DNA of 64,000 nucleotides from Lycium barbarum (GCF_019175385.1 NC_083347.1:120908124-120972123); one strand, 5' to 3'; numbered from the stretch's first letter, positions 10,749 through 22,043 are shown. Translations and numbers: made by a program. Notes: generated from the letters alone by a model not told the origin.

Positions 10749-11246
10749 ATGATGAAACTGCAATTACATCATGGATTTGGTTTAAAAGCTTTCATAACAA
10801 TTTCCACTAAGTGCTTCTCTAGCACTAACACCTTATTGCTTTCTGATAGATACATCTACACATACGCCAGCATTTGGACCAACATCACTCGTTCTGTACC
10901 AAACTTATGTAACACCATGATTGAACTCAGTTCCAAGTTCTTCGCTGAAAATACCACCCAAGTAGAATTGAAATGTGATTCCACTCACATGAATTGCTGT
11001 ATACTGGTTGTTTAGAGACAGAATTTAGCAGACCTGACTTGATAAATGCTGGGAAATAATATCTTCATAGTTCATACCATATAGCTTTAGTAGTATGATT
11101 TGTTTTCTTCTTCCTGGTGCAGTATCAGTCCCTTCTACTAAATGTGAATGTAAATGCATCAACAATAAGATCTTCTCCAGAGCCTATATCTTCATCATTT
11201 GTGGTGCAACCCGCAAGTCTTTGCTCTGTTAATGAGCTTAGCTTGC
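10749..11246. other. Intergenic, nothing recognised
   Basis: A short open frame at 10746-11015 has no recognisable domain. I see no repeat boundary other than the SINE target duplication at the right end. Confidence 0.4.
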
Positions 11247-11702
11247 ACCCAAGGGTGTGGCCTAGTGGTCAATGAGTAGGTTGAGAACCATGAGGTGTTA
11301 GGTTCAAATCCGAGACAAAAATACTACTCCCTCCGTCCCAATTTATGTTATATAGTTTGACTAGGCACAAAGCTTAAGACAGGAAGGAGGACTTTTAAAA
11401 CTTGTGGTCTAAAATAAGCTATAGATATTTGTGTGGCTCTAAATCATTTCATTAAGGGTGAAACGGGAAGTTTTAAGTTAAATTATTTCTACATATAGAA
11501 ATGTATCATTCTTTTTGGGGCAGACCGAAAGGGAAAGTGTATCACATAAATTGGAACAGAGGGAGTAAGTGATTTCTTTCCATCTGTCCTAGCTTTGGTG
11601 AACAGAGTTACCCGGTACCTGTTGCTGTGGGTGCTGGCAGGTATCCCGTGGAATTAGTCGAGATGAGCGCAAGCTGGCCCGGACACCACGGCTATTAAAG
11701 AG
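11247..11702 (+). mobile_element. TS-like SINE with intact target duplication
   Basis: The tRNA-derived head has an A-box-like tggcctagtgg and a B box ggttcaaatcc. The body (agagttacccggtacctg, ggtatcccgtggaattag, gcgcaagctggcccggaca) is the common Solanaceae TS-type SINE. The flanks carry a 16-bp target duplication, aatgagcttagcttgc at 11231-11246 and aatgagctaagcttgc at 11703-11718, with one mismatch. The SINE is interrupted by a Stowaway MITE. Confidence 0.92.
11327..11565. mobile_element. Stowaway MITE nested in the SINE
   Basis: Starts ctccctccgtcccaattta and ends taaattggaacagagggag, which are inverted copies and match the Stowaway terminal consensus. The target duplication is TA (11325-11326 and 11566-11567). 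It is 239 bp long. It splits the SINE, so it is younger than the SINE. Confidence 0.93.
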
Positions 11703-13030
11703 AATGAGCTAAGCTTGCCAATTATTATTTGGTTAATTCCTTCCCTAGTCCCACAGCTGAAAATCCCCAGCAACATCCTGTGGTTTTGGAAAAAATAGTT
11801 ATGGAGTTGGTGAATACATTCATTTATTTAGATTTGAAGAAGGTAAAGGTAGCTAAGTAAATGAGATACGTTTTTCTTCACCATAGTTGTTCTTAGCTGC
11901 ACTAACAGTTGCGTTTCTCCTCCAACCACTGTAGACAGAACTACAGTCATATTTCTGTACTTGAATGATGTTGATGTTTGTGAATTTTAACAAGGTGGGC
12001 TCTATATCCAGCCGGACTAGCTCAATACTCATTCATTTGATCAGCAGAAGTATTGATGCCAAGTTTGTGAAGCTGAGTGGCATCGCTGCTGAATGAGAAA
12101 ACAGATTTTACATACTCCTTTGCTTTGCTTTGTTTTGTTTTGTACTTTCTGCGTCATCATTTATTGGCACACCTATAATAAGCCATCACTGCTCATGTCT
12201 CTCAGACGTCAATGCCCTTGTTCAAGATAACTGATGCAGCTAGAGAAGCCTGTATCAATAACAAGCCATTTTTCTGTAGCTGAATCTTTGAAGAAGGATG
12301 GTAAAATATGTGTTTTATTCTTATTTGAAAAGATTTGGATGAGAAATCTCTTTATATCTTCAAAGGAACTGAGGTACTTATAGTTATTTACTCATTCACT
12401 TTCCCAAACCCTAATTACTTGCTAGTTGCTATAACCTGGTAGGGGATAAAATCAAAGTTACGCAAGATATGGACCATTAAAGCTCTGTAGCTGTTGTGTT
12501 ATTGAACTTCATATTAGTATTACTTTTGCAATTTTCTGTTGTCTTTTCTGTATTCCTCATTTTTGTACATGAGTAAATATAATTAGCTTTCATGGTTTAA
12601 TTCTTTGCTGTAGTATGATTACTTCTGTTATCACGATGTTTGAAGCATCTACGACGGTGATGAATATTAATTATTTTTTTAGTGTTATCACGTTTTTTTT
12701 ATCAAGGTTAACTGAGATGAGGTAAGGTTCATGTTCAGGTTGCTATAAATTTTACTTTAGTTATTCCGTAGCACTGGGTGTGTTGTTGTTGCTGGTATTA
12801 TTCCGTAGCACAACTTCAATTTGACAAATTGTTTATGAACAGCAGGATGCGTGACGGAAGGACGATAACAATATCATTTCCTCCTTGTAGTGTGTGTTTA
12901 CCTTATGCTGAAACACTTAATTATTTTCCGTTTATCTAATATTCTTCTCTAACTATGTGCAACTTTATGTGATTTTCCGGCTCCCATACTGGGAAGAAAT
13001 GAGATGTTGCTTGTGGATTGTAAACACAAG
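11703..13030. other. Intergenic, no gene recognised
   Basis: AT-rich DNA with a ttttgttttgt run near 12130 and gttgttgttgctgg near 12782, the latter possibly a worn SINE tail. No long open frame or RNA gene is visible. Confidence 0.4.
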
Positions 13031-13180
13031 TACAATCATACCTCTCGATAATAGCCATCCTCTATAACATCCGATCTTTCATGCTATGTTATATTATATA
13101 TTTTCAAAGTAACAACATTTTGCTATTGCAGCCAAAAGATATCGGGACATACTATGTTGTTATAGAGAGGCTTGACTGTA
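13031..13180. mobile_element. MITE of about 150 bp
   Basis: The ends are inverted copies: tacaatcatacctctcgata at the left and the complement of tatagagaggcttgactgta at the right, with an inner AT-rich core. The 'TACAGTCAAACCTCTCTATAA' type of end is common in plant MITEs. The target duplication is not clear. Confidence 0.7.
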
Positions 13181-13348
13181 CTTAGTGACACAAAATGTAT
13201 ATTTTATCATTCCATTCATGAAAAAGCATCTCACAACAAATTCTTATTTGTCTTAATGTGTCGTTGATCGACCATCAAACAGGTTCAAGCATATGAAAAA
13301 AGCAAACAGTACAGAAAACATATAAATCTGAAGATATGTTTTCTCCTG

Positions 13349-13756
13349 TTACTGTCCAGCAGCAAAAGCCTCAACGGGGAAAGTTTTCGTGATGCCAGCT
13401 AGACTCTTGAAGTGAATCTTTCCCGTAGCGGGGTCCACTGTGATGTCACCGACCGGAGGCCATAGCATCAGCTCCTTGGCCTTCACTCCTTTAAGCTTCT
13501 TGATCCTCTTCTTCTCGACGTATCCAGTTATTTCGGTACCATAACTCACCAGCTTACTGATCATTTTAAAGTTATGTTCGACTTTTTTAGTTTGCAGGAT
13601 CCACATGTACCCGGTGGTTTTTACGAACCCGACTTCGATTACTTCAGCTAGAGGGAGAAGCCCTGCTGGGAGTTCATATTCTTCAAGAAGGGAAAGTGCC
13701 ATTTTTAGCCCTTCTTCATGACCGTTCTTGACAATTGCTCCTTCCTTTTCTGCCAT
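13349..13756 (-). CDS. DUF538 family protein (SVB-like)
   Basis: A 135-residue single-exon protein without signal peptide. It has the DUF538 pattern: an N-terminal helix ending LEEYELPAGLLPL, the segment TTGYMWILQ, then GTEITGYVEKKRIKKLKGVKAKELMLWPPVGDITVDP and a C-terminal FPVEAFA. Length and motif order match the short cytosolic branch of the family, which includes Arabidopsis SVB, a modifier of trichome size. The biochemical role is not settled; bactericidal/permeability-like lipid binding has been proposed for the fold. The start at 13756 is the only ATG that gives the full domain. A 31-bp unit carrying the TATA-like element is duplicated just upstream. Confidence 0.92.
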   Translation of the reverse strand: MAEKEGAIVKNGHEEGLKMALSLLEEYELPAGLLPLAEVIEVGFVKTTGYMWILQTKKVEHNFKMISKLVSYGTEITGYVEKKRIKKLKGVKAKELMLWPPVGDITVDPATGKIHFKSLAGITKTFPVEAFAAGQ

Positions 13757-13779
13757 GTTTGTTATTGTTGTTTGCTTAT

Positions 13780-13841
13780 TTTGCTTAGGGGAACTGAATT
13801 TATAGTGTGGTTTGCTTAGGGGAACTGAATTTATAGTGTGG
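13780..13841 (-). promoter_or_regulatory. Duplicated 31-bp core promoter unit of the DUF538 gene
   Basis: Two perfect copies (13780-13810 and 13811-13841) each contain, on the minus strand, ccacactataaattcag with a good TATA box (tataaat). The TATA cores lie about 41 and 72 bases before the ATG. Two possible start sites 31 bases apart would follow; the nearer TATA would leave a leader of only about 10 bases. Confidence 0.75.
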
Positions 13842-14029
13842 TATTTGCTTGTAAAGAGACAAAACTTGATGGAGAAAACAAAGTGAACATTGTATTAGTC
13901 CCCAAAGCTACTGATTTTACTTTGTACTAGTCTTCATTTTTTGTCAGTGTCTCTTTATCGCTAGTTTTTTTTTCTTGATACATGTTGCATTGTTCCAAGA
14001 ATTAGATGCCAATTCCATTTCAATTTATA

Positions 14030-14690
14030 TAGGTTTTGTCCATGAGTTCGATGAGAAATAAAGGAAAATAAATATATTCAATTGTGTATATTTTTATTTA
14101 AAATGAACATCCTTCTCCACTGAGCTGCAGCATTCAGTTTTCAATTGTGTAAATACATTATTAGACTGAGCTCTATTTATAGACACTACATTATAATTTT
14201 TTCACACGTAGGATACTATGTAAAAATCCTATTCCTATTCCTATTCTAACACTCCTCAAGTTGATGCATACAAGCTATATGTACCGAACTTGTTATAGAT
14301 GTAACTAATACAAGGATCAGTGAGGGACTTGGTGAAAATATGTGCAAGTTGATAATTTAACTTCACAAATTTGGTAACAATATCTTCAGGATGTATCTTT
14401 TCTCTCACAAAGTTAGAGTCAATCTCAATGTGTTTAGTTCTCTCATGAAATGCCGAACTTGATGCGATATGAGGAGTTGCTTAGTTATCAAATATGAGTT
14501 CCATCTGGCTGATTTCTCCAAATTTTAGTTCTTTGAGCAGCTCTTTAATCCAAACTAGCTCACAAGTTGCTACAACTGTTGCTCAATATTTTGCTTCTGC
14601 ACTAGATCGAGTGGCCACACTCCGTTTTTTACACTTTCAGGACACCAAATTATCTCCTACTGAAACACAATATCTGACACATCTTGAGAT
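14030..14690 (-). mobile_element. Ty1/copia remnant: RNase H end and 3' LTR
   Basis: On the minus strand a degraded frame reads TCELVWIKELLKELKFGE, then HERTKHIEIDSNFVREKI and LAHIFTKSLTDP, the typical end of copia RNase H. One in-frame TAA lies near 14480. It is followed by an acttgaggagtg polypurine-like tract and tgttagaatagg starting at 14251, the likely LTR start. A good TATA box (tctataaataga) lies near 14175 inside this LTR. The outer LTR edge is unclear, so the left limit is approximate. The rest of the element is missing. Confidence 0.8.
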
Positions 14691-14762
14691 TGACGTGGAT
14701 ATGGTCATTAAGTTTAGTTTGAGGGGGAAATTTTAAAAATGCGATACAACTCAAGTTTGTGA

Positions 14763-14897
14763 TGGCAAAAAAAAGGCAGTTCAATGCACAAAGCATCTTG
14801 CGTTCGCATAAGGTTTGGGAAAAACCGCATCCCGAGGGGGTGCAATATAGACAATCTATCCTGACACAAGCATCAATGATTGATTCTGCTGCTCGAA
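14763..14897 (-). mobile_element. SINE fragment (Solanaceae tRNA-derived family)
   Basis: The plus strand reads ggcagttcaatgcacaaagc, then aaccgcatcccgagggggtg and caatatagacaatctatcct, ending ctgctgctcgaa. This is a diverged reverse copy of the family whose 3' half reads 'GTGCAC..AAGC..GGGTCCGGGGAAGG..'. The A-box end is missing. Confidence 0.7.
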
Positions 14898-15516
14898 TAT
14901 TCCTTGACCTATAAATCATACACATACAATTTTACCGTTTGTAATGGCAATATGACCAAATATACCTGCAGCGTATTATACATATGTAATATGCAATCAC
15001 ATCCTGAAAAACATTTGATCAAGATCCGTTCAATCTTGACCAAATCGCTCCATTTGGCATGCTACTTTCAATCTTACAAACAACTTATATTACTTATGTG
15101 GAAAACATTTATTAGTGAATAGTGACCTTTAATTACACTATTGCTTTAATCAAGGAATCTTTTTAATTTCTTGTTGATTTTAATTGGAAAAGAAATTGAA
15201 CTTGAGTGTCTAAGCTAAACTATAATAAGGCCACTCGTTCCCCGGAGAAAAGGAGAAAAGAGACACTAGATGAGTGAAAATAGGAGGAAATTCTACTAGT
15301 TTTACGTTATACAAAAAGAAAAAAAAAATTAAAGGATTATTCAATTAAGTAAAATAAAATGACTTGTAACCACAGAAAGACCAAAAGAACATGATAACCT
15401 CACAACAATAACTGAAATGCAAAATATAAACCATCCCCTCAATTACAGAGTTCCTCACTTTCCTCTTAAAAAAATTGCCACATACAAAAAGAAATAATAA
15501 AACAAGAAAATAAAAA
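14898..15516. other. Upstream region of the Ole e 1-like gene
   Basis: AT-rich. A TATA-like atataaac lies at about 15424, some 90 bases before the ATG, a normal distance for a plant promoter with a short leader. No other gene is seen. Confidence 0.5.
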
Positions 15517-16774
15517 ATGACAAAATCCGGTGAAATTATTCTAATTGTCAGTGCAGTTTGTTTGTTTTCCCTCTTTGGGGTAATTCAGGCTGAGGCAGAA
15601 GCTCCGACTCAGACTCAAACTCAGTTCCATGTGGAAGGAAAAGTATATTGTGATTTTTGCCGTGCTTTATTCGAAAACAGGCTTAGCAAGCCCATGCCAG
15701 GTATATATTATGAGTTTAAGTTATATACGTTATGTATATGCTTTGAAATGATGAGATGAGATGTATGTATACCACAGTTCAATGAGTATATCTGCTTTAG
15801 TCTATGTTATTCGAATTCTTTAAAAATATCATGGTATTTGTGTCATATCCTTAAAAAAATTAGTTTTAAAGGATCTGACACAAATTCGACTTTTCGGGAC
15901 AAGTTCAGCGTGGAAACCATGCCTTCTCCCAAAATATAATTCCATAGTAGATTTCATATATTTTCTAAAGATTAAAGATGTTAGCCTACATTTATTATTT
16001 ATTTTAGTTATGCTACACACACCCCTCATCATGTACAAGCCTGACTTTTTTATTCTTGGCCAAACATGTGGAATTTTCTGTTTGATAATAAGTGGTGGTG
16101 ATATTTGAACACAGAAGCGCAGTTCGGAGCAAATGTAGTGCATATAAGTTACAGATTCATACGATCATAATAACTATGGCTCCGACCTTGTGTATATTTA
16201 AAAATAATTGATTTCGAACTTGATCAATCAAATGGCCATTGTAGCAGCCTGAAATCGAACTTATAATATTGAAATCCTGAATCCGCCTCCAACAAAGCCT
16301 CTGCCTGCTATGCTACAATTTGAATTATGTAACCGCCTTGCCTAAAAGCTTAAACTGTCTAGAGACAGTACTTCCATTCAAAAACTTAATTCCACGTTGT
16401 ATTTACGTGCATCCATGCATGCAGATGCCAAGGTGCGATTGCAGTGCAGGAACCAAACGGACGACACCGTCACCCTGACGGTCGAGGGCCAGACCGACGA
16501 GCGTGGGGTCTACAGCCTCCTCGTGGAACGCGACCACGAGGATGAGATCTGCGAGATGATACTCATGAAGAGTAGCATGGATGATTGTACTGAAATTCCA
16601 AATGAAGGTCATGCAAAAGAATCAGCAAGAATTACTATCACTAACAATAATGGCATGTCTGAGACTACTCGCCATGCAAACCCTTTATTCTTCTTGAAGA
16701 AAGAAGCTTCCCCAGAATGTGATGAAGTCTTTAAGGAACTCGAATTATTGCCTGAAGAAATTAATAAATCTTAA
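15517..16774 (+). CDS. Ole e 1-like secreted protein (pollen Ole e 1 / extensin family), two exons
   Basis: Exon 1 is 15517-15700 and exon 2 is 16425-16774. The intron begins gtatatatta and ends catgcatgcag, and splits a GAT codon. The spliced product has 177 residues. It has an N-terminal signal peptide (hydrophobic IILIVSAVCLFSLFGVIQA, cleavage near residue 25), then FHVEGKVYCDFCR, the classic opening of the Ole e 1 domain. Six cysteines follow the signal peptide (45, 48, 69, 104, 116, 160), as in Ole e 1, where they form three disulfides. An N-glycosylation site lies at Asn71 (NQT). The protein is expected in the cell wall or extracellular space. Related proteins include tomato LAT52 and many vegetative members, so pollen specificity cannot be concluded. 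Exon 2 is GC-rich at its start (about 16430-16560), unlike its surroundings. Confidence 0.95.
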
Positions 16775-18107
16775 TTAATTTTACTTGTAGTTCAAGAAAC
16801 AAGCTGGATCTCAACTCCAGGTATCTGAACCGAATTTTACTTATATACATTGATAGTGTAATGAAATATTTACACAACCAGCAGGTCAACCATAAGATAT
16901 TTACAAGTAGGATTTAAGTCATGCGCACAACAGTGCAATGAATTTTGATACTTCTAATGTAATTTAACCTCTTATAGCAGGTTTATTACAATTTGTTGTA
17001 TGTTACCAAATGAATACATATGGAATAAAGTTACCTACAATTACATCTTAAATTATCTGATTGTATAAACTAAATCTTCTTTTAACACTGTTAATGCATC
17101 GAAAATTAAACTTGTACTCATAGTATAAAAAATCTTTATAGTACTACCGCCTACCGGTGGATATTAGTTAACCTCATAATTAACAAGTTCATCATGTTAT
17201 TAATTAGGTAATTGTTACTAGCAAGTATTTCTCCTAGGACTTGAACCCGCACGTCCTAAAAGAAGATATATATTAGAAAGCATTGTATATTGAGAGCTTT
17301 AATTTGTAGCCGGATTTTGTGTTGAAAGGCCTCAATTTATATAATATAAACCCAAATGCAATAATAATAAAATGTTTTGTTTGTTAACTTCCTTCTTAAA
17401 TACTGTAATATTAATTAGAATTTCGCACGAAATACATTATATGGAATATAATTTTACTGGATTTTATTCTACATCTTAATTTAAATGATACTAAGCCCGA
17501 TATATGTATGTATCACCTTTGCACAAAAAAAAAAAAAAAAAAACATAAGAAATGAAAAAGTAATTTTTGTTTTATCTTGAGAAAAAAAAAAAAAAAAAAA
17601 AGGTAGTCACTTTCAGTTAGTGGGATAATGTGTGCAAAGGGAAAAAGAATGGTATACGAGTCAACATTAAAAATAACTTATATATATAGTGGTAGCTAAT
17701 GCTTTTCTTTTCCATCACGATCGTTAATAAAAGTCAATTATTGTTATTACTACTATTTTTGTTTCTTGTTCCAGGTTCTTTGCCCTTGGCTTTGTAGTTG
17801 GAACTAACTGGAACTAACTCAATATATTTGTCTTTTTACAAGGAATATTTCAAGTTCTATGTTCCGCATTACTCCAAAGTTAATTTGCTCGTGATGGAGT
17901 AGGTAAACAAATTGAGAACTCATTTATGAAATTAAACCACTTTAAAAAAAATAAAAAATTAAACCACTTGTATAGTAACTAAACCGTTATAATTATTTCA
18001 TCACAACATACATTGTCTAATCTCTATATAACTAGTTAAAAGTGCTTTGGTCCGTGGACATGGCCTAATGATCCATGAAATTGGTAAAAACAAGTATTCT
18101 TGTCGAA
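16775..18107. other. Intergenic, no gene recognised
   Basis: AT-rich, with A-runs at 17525-17543 and 17582-17601. A tRNA B-box-like acttgaacccgcacg near 17239 may be a worn SINE head. No coding frame is supported. Confidence 0.4.
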
Positions 18108-18345
18108 ATATTGCACGGTTTTCCCTTCAAATGGATTGGTCTTTAATTTTTTCCTTCAAAATTGAATTTACGCCTAGTGAAATATAAGTTCTTTAAGAGC
18201 GTGGGCATAACATGTGAATATTATGATGTGTAACTTATGCCCCTCTAGGCATAAGTTCAATTTTGAAGGTCAAAAATTAAAGACCAGCCCACTTGAAGGG
18301 CAAAAATTAAAGACTAACATAAAATAGGGAAGTGCAAATGACCCA
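18108..18345. mobile_element. hAT-type MITE, first copy of a family also at 49831
   Basis: The two halves are inverted copies: tggattggtctttaatttt near the left, and aaaaattaaagaccagccca plus aaaaattaaagactaacat at the right, round a central gcataac/ataagtt palindrome. The flanks ttgtcgaa and ttgtcgtc are a decayed 8-bp target duplication. The copy at 49831-50075 has the same plan. Confidence 0.75.
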
Positions 18346-19171
18346 TTGTCGTCTAATTTGGCCCAACAGCTTTAATTGGTTTGTCCCTCGGACTACGCCA
18401 TCATCGAGTTCAGAAGAGTGTGATGTGAACTTATGGTATATTTTATAGAATCATTCATTTTTCTCTCTCATTCTGATGTGTGAAATTTGCCTAATATTTC
18501 ATGTGCATTCCTTCTTGAAAAGTCCAGGAGTTTTTCAGTACTTCTCTTTGATTCGCCCTCGTGATTGTCATTTGTGTCAAAAATTAAAGTGGTTTTGGGG
18601 GGTGTGGGGATAAAAAGAATTTGCATCACTAATGTATGCATCTAGATTCTAGTGGTACTTTTACCATATCTATTGGAGTAGTACTTATTTATTTTACTGT
18701 TTGATACATAATTTCTGTTATTATATATATGTTCTTCATTGACTGCATTTTACTGTTTGATACATGTTTTATGCTATTATATATATGTTCTACATTGACT
18801 GCATTTAGTGTTTGATACATATTTTCTGTTATTATATATATGTTCTCCATTGACTGCATGTATGCATTCCATTAATTAGTTGGAGTGATGGACATATGAA
18901 AGAACTCCTAAAATTGAGCGGAAAGGGGGAAGATTAAAGGAGATTTAAAAAAGGAATTTGAGGGAAGAGTCTTCTTTAATAAATTTATGTATTAAAAAAT
19001 GAAAAGGAAGAATAAAGTTGAATATTTTCATGAACCCACTTATTAGTTGCCACGTCTAGTAAGGCGTGATCACAACATAGAGAAATTATTTTGTCCAAGT
19101 TGGCTTCTCTTTTTTTTTTTCTTTTTTAAATTTAAAGTAAATTGATAGAAGTTTTCTCTTAATTATTAGTA
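18346..19171. other. Intergenic with a three-unit tandem repeat
   Basis: No gene is seen. 18695-18860 holds three units of 55-56 bp (tactgtttgatacat, then ttatatatatgttct and cattgactgcat) with small differences. Confidence 0.6.
18695..18860 (+). repeat. Tandem repeat, three units of 55-56 bp
   Basis: Units start at 18695, 18751 and 18806. Each contains gtttgatacat, attatatatatgttct and cattgactgcat. This is minisatellite-like expansion without coding content. Confidence 0.9.
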
Positions 19172-19267
19172 CTAGTTATGTGAGGCCCGTGCTAAGCCCG
19201 GGCCCAAACTCAAGATATAAAAGTAGATATTTTAACTAAAGAAATATAATTTGTGTTAGTACAAGTG

Positions 19268-19322
19268 TACAACAACAACAACAACAACAACCATATACCC
19301 ATTGTAGTCCCACAAGTGGGTA
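19268..19322 (-). mobile_element. SINE 3' tail (TS-like)
   Basis: An (acaacaaca)n run followed by ccatatacccattgtagtcc and cacaagtggg is the reverse complement of the TS-SINE end (cccact..gggattacantgggtatg(ttg)n). Only the tail remains. Confidence 0.6.
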
Positions 19323-19522
19323 GTTATATGAAAGCAAAATTTTCATTCCACTCCTTTAATATTTTAACTTCCATTTTGATGAAATTATTTAATTCAAATC
19401 AAATTTGGAACCAGAATTTGACATTATAACTTATGTATCCTAATTTTCTGAAGTTATTTAGTTCTAAATAAATAATCTATACATAGTTAATGAACTTTTA
19501 AGACAAATACATAATTTAACTT

Positions 19523-19695
19523 GTGCAGCGGATGGAGCTGCTCCTCTCTTAATTAGGGATTAGGGGTTCGAACATGGATATGGAAAAAAATCTTTGGAGG
19601 AAGCGCTCCCCCCGAATAGGCGCGATGCAGTACGAATTATCTGAATTAATTGGGCTCAAATGCGGATATCGAGCACCAATCAGAAAATCAAAGAA
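19523..19695 (+). mobile_element. SINE, second family
   Basis: The head gcggatggagctgctcctct and B box ggggttcgaac are followed by cgctccccccgaataggc, gcgatgcagtacgaatt, and gggctcaaatgcggatatcg with agcaccaatcag. This is the body of a common Solanaceae tRNA-derived SINE. The ends are approximate; no clean target duplication was found. Confidence 0.75.
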
Positions 19696-19713
19696 TGTGA
19701 AAAATGAGGTAGG

Positions 19714-19996
19714 AGGTTCGATAGCTTTTGAAAAGTAGACTTTAAAAACAAAAAACAAAAAAAGTTGACTTAAATAAATAAGATTAGGACCTAAAAGTAA
19801 TTAATTAAAAAGTTTTAAAAAAATTTGAAAATTATTGTGAGGACTATACAAAAGCCCCCCGGTTCGATAGCTTTTGAAAAGTGGACTTTAAAAACAAAAA
19901 ACAAAAAAATTGACTTAAATAAATAAGATTAAGACATAAAAATAATTAATTAAAAAGTTTTTAAAAAATTGGGAAATTATTGTGAGGACTACAAAA
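19714..19996 (+). repeat. Tandem duplication, two units of about 146 bp
   Basis: ggttcgatagcttttgaaaa to attattgtgaggacta occurs at about 19714-19851 and 19860-19992, with small indels. It lies inside the Helitron-like element near its 5' end. Confidence 0.9.
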
Positions 19997-20031
19997 ATCC
20001 TCACATTTGCTCTTATATAATATAATAATAT

Positions 20032-21164
20032 ATACATGTTAATATGTTATACTTTGAAGGAAACAGAAAAGGCCGCATAGATGTAACTTGTAAGAAGACA
20101 AGAATAAAGAAACAATAGAATAATTGTAGAGGAAGGCGCCCATTTATTTTTCCTTAGAATTATTTTAGTACATTTGTTAATCCACATTTATTTATGTGGA
20201 AACTCTTACATATCAGTATCACTAAATTATATGTTTTAATGGTATTTTAAAAATTGAATTTACACAGTAATGTGGGGAATTCTTATCTGTATCACTAGAT
20301 TATCAATGTCGACATTGGCGTGAGAATTGAATTTACACTTATTGTGTGAAAGAGATTTACCTGTATCACTGGGCTATAAATTTTGGTGGCACCAAATTCA
20401 TTACTCGCTTAATTAACAATATTTTTTAATTTCTTTTATTAGTTGATTTAGTTCGTTTTGTATTTCTCTTTTTCTATATGAATACCTTTTTAAGCTTTTC
20501 ATCCGCCGTACTTGGTATCATTTTGAGACTAATTTATTCGTAGTCGCTTTGGAAAATTTTCACTTTTAAGACTAAAGCGTTATCTACGAAAAGCAAGTCA
20601 ATTTATGCATTTTGATCTTATTGTTTAATACAACAAAAAGGAAAAAGAGGTGTCCAGATGCATGTAATAGAATAGCAGGATATTCTCCAAGGAGAAAATT
20701 AATTTTTTTTTAATAATATCAAATTATTTGGTTGAGTTTTTCTTTTTGATATAAATAAAAGGGAAGTTGGAGAATAGAACATTGCCTTTATTTTAATTCT
20801 AGTTCAATCTCAATTTGAAATATTAGCTACCAAATGCACCTTGTCGAAACACTTCTCCTTTTCCTTAATTTATGGAAATTTCCTCCCAATTTATAGACAG
20901 AACATTAATACAAATAAAAGTTTCACCATATTCCATAAATAAAAAGTCCGACCACACAAGTTATTGGAAGCTTCTAATGCTCCTCCTATTTAAATTTTCT
21001 ATTTAACTCTTAATGACATGCTTTCAGGGTCGCAGTCTGGCAAATATTAACGAAGCCAGCAATTTTATTAAGAGCATTCAAAATTTAATATATATGTATG
21101 AGTTTTTGATATGCAACATAATTTTCCAAAAGAGGATGTTCGATTGATTGTCCTTTAGTCTATG
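20032..21164. other. Intergenic, no gene recognised
   Basis: AT-rich. A loose repeat of 'gtatcact.gattat..tt.aattgaatttacac' occurs two to three times between 20215 and 20390. Nothing else is identifiable. Confidence 0.4.
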
Positions 21165-21728
21165 TGTAATGATCCGTTTGACCCATTTAACCCCATTGAT
21201 CCTTCCCTGACCCCTGTTTAAGCCTGTCAATTGGGTCGGGTCGGCCGGGGACCTGCCCACCTAACCCGGTCCATAACCTGCCCCCCCAACCCGGTAAGAG
21301 GGTGGTGAGCTGGGCTAGTGGGAAAAATTAGGGGGCTGGGCGTGACATGCCATTTAGCCCGGTAGCCCGCCCCACCAACAACCCGGGTTATAGCCCATCG
21401 GGGGCCCGGACGGCCCACTTCGAATTAATTTAAAAAAATAAATTATTTAAGTGGTATATTTGTGTATATCTTGTATATGTTAATGGTATATTTGTGTATA
21501 TCTTGAATATGTTGTTGGAATGAAGATTCCCAACAGCTATTTAAGTGCTAAAAATTATAAAAAGTTGAGAATGTGATACAAGACTACATAAGTAATTTAA
21601 AATAAAAATTCAAACTTAAATTGGTAACATTGCAAATTCAAAACATACAAATTTGAACGGTTAACTTATTACAAATGAAAAGTTCAAAACGCTAGCATTG
21701 ATGGAGAAATTTAAAGAAGAGAAAAACT

Positions 21729-21932
21729 TCAAAGTTTAATTTTGTGCCTTTTGTCCAAGTGCCTACGTAACGGACCGGTACCCCCAAAAACCGGTTCAGA
21801 CTTATGGAGATATATTTGACCACAATGTTGACATTTAACATGTTCCTCGTTTACTCGCTCAAAATGCAACCACACCGGACTTGAAATTGATCTTCGGACT
21901 GGAGGAGGAGGTGGAGGATTATCATTATCCAT
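21729..21932 (-). pseudogene. hAT transposase fragment, BED-type zinc finger
   Basis: 67 residues with the BED finger pattern: SPVWLHFERV (aromatic Trp21 and Phe24), then Cys34 and Cys37, then GGTGPLRRHLDKRH with His58 and His63. The BED finger binds transposon ends in autonomous hAT elements. The dimerisation and catalytic DDE parts are absent and the frame stops at 21729, so this is a remnant exon. A long (CT)n run on its own strand lies about 45 bases before the ATG. Confidence 0.85.
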
Positions 21933-21972
21933 TAAATTTAAATTTTGAAATTTGAAATTTGAAATTGGAAGT

Positions 21973-21976
<4 letters not shown>

Positions 21977-22039
<63 letters not shown>
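21977..22039 (+). repeat. (AG)n microsatellite
   Basis: About 31 uninterrupted AG units inside the hAT element, probably variable in length between individuals. Confidence 0.97.

Positions 22040-22043
<4 letters not shown>

Larger units (their letters stand above)
19172..20031 (-). mobile_element. Helitron-like non-autonomous element
   Basis: On the minus strand the 3' end reads gcccgggcttagcacgggc, a hairpin with an 8-base stem and one mismatch, then about ten bases and CTAG followed by T. This is the Helitron 3' signature. The 5' end is less clear: minus-strand tattatattatataagagc near 20000-20031 resembles the start of Solanaceae Helitrons, but the initial TC is not secure. No Rep/helicase is coded. 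It contains a SINE, a SINE tail and an internal tandem duplication. Confidence 0.6.
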
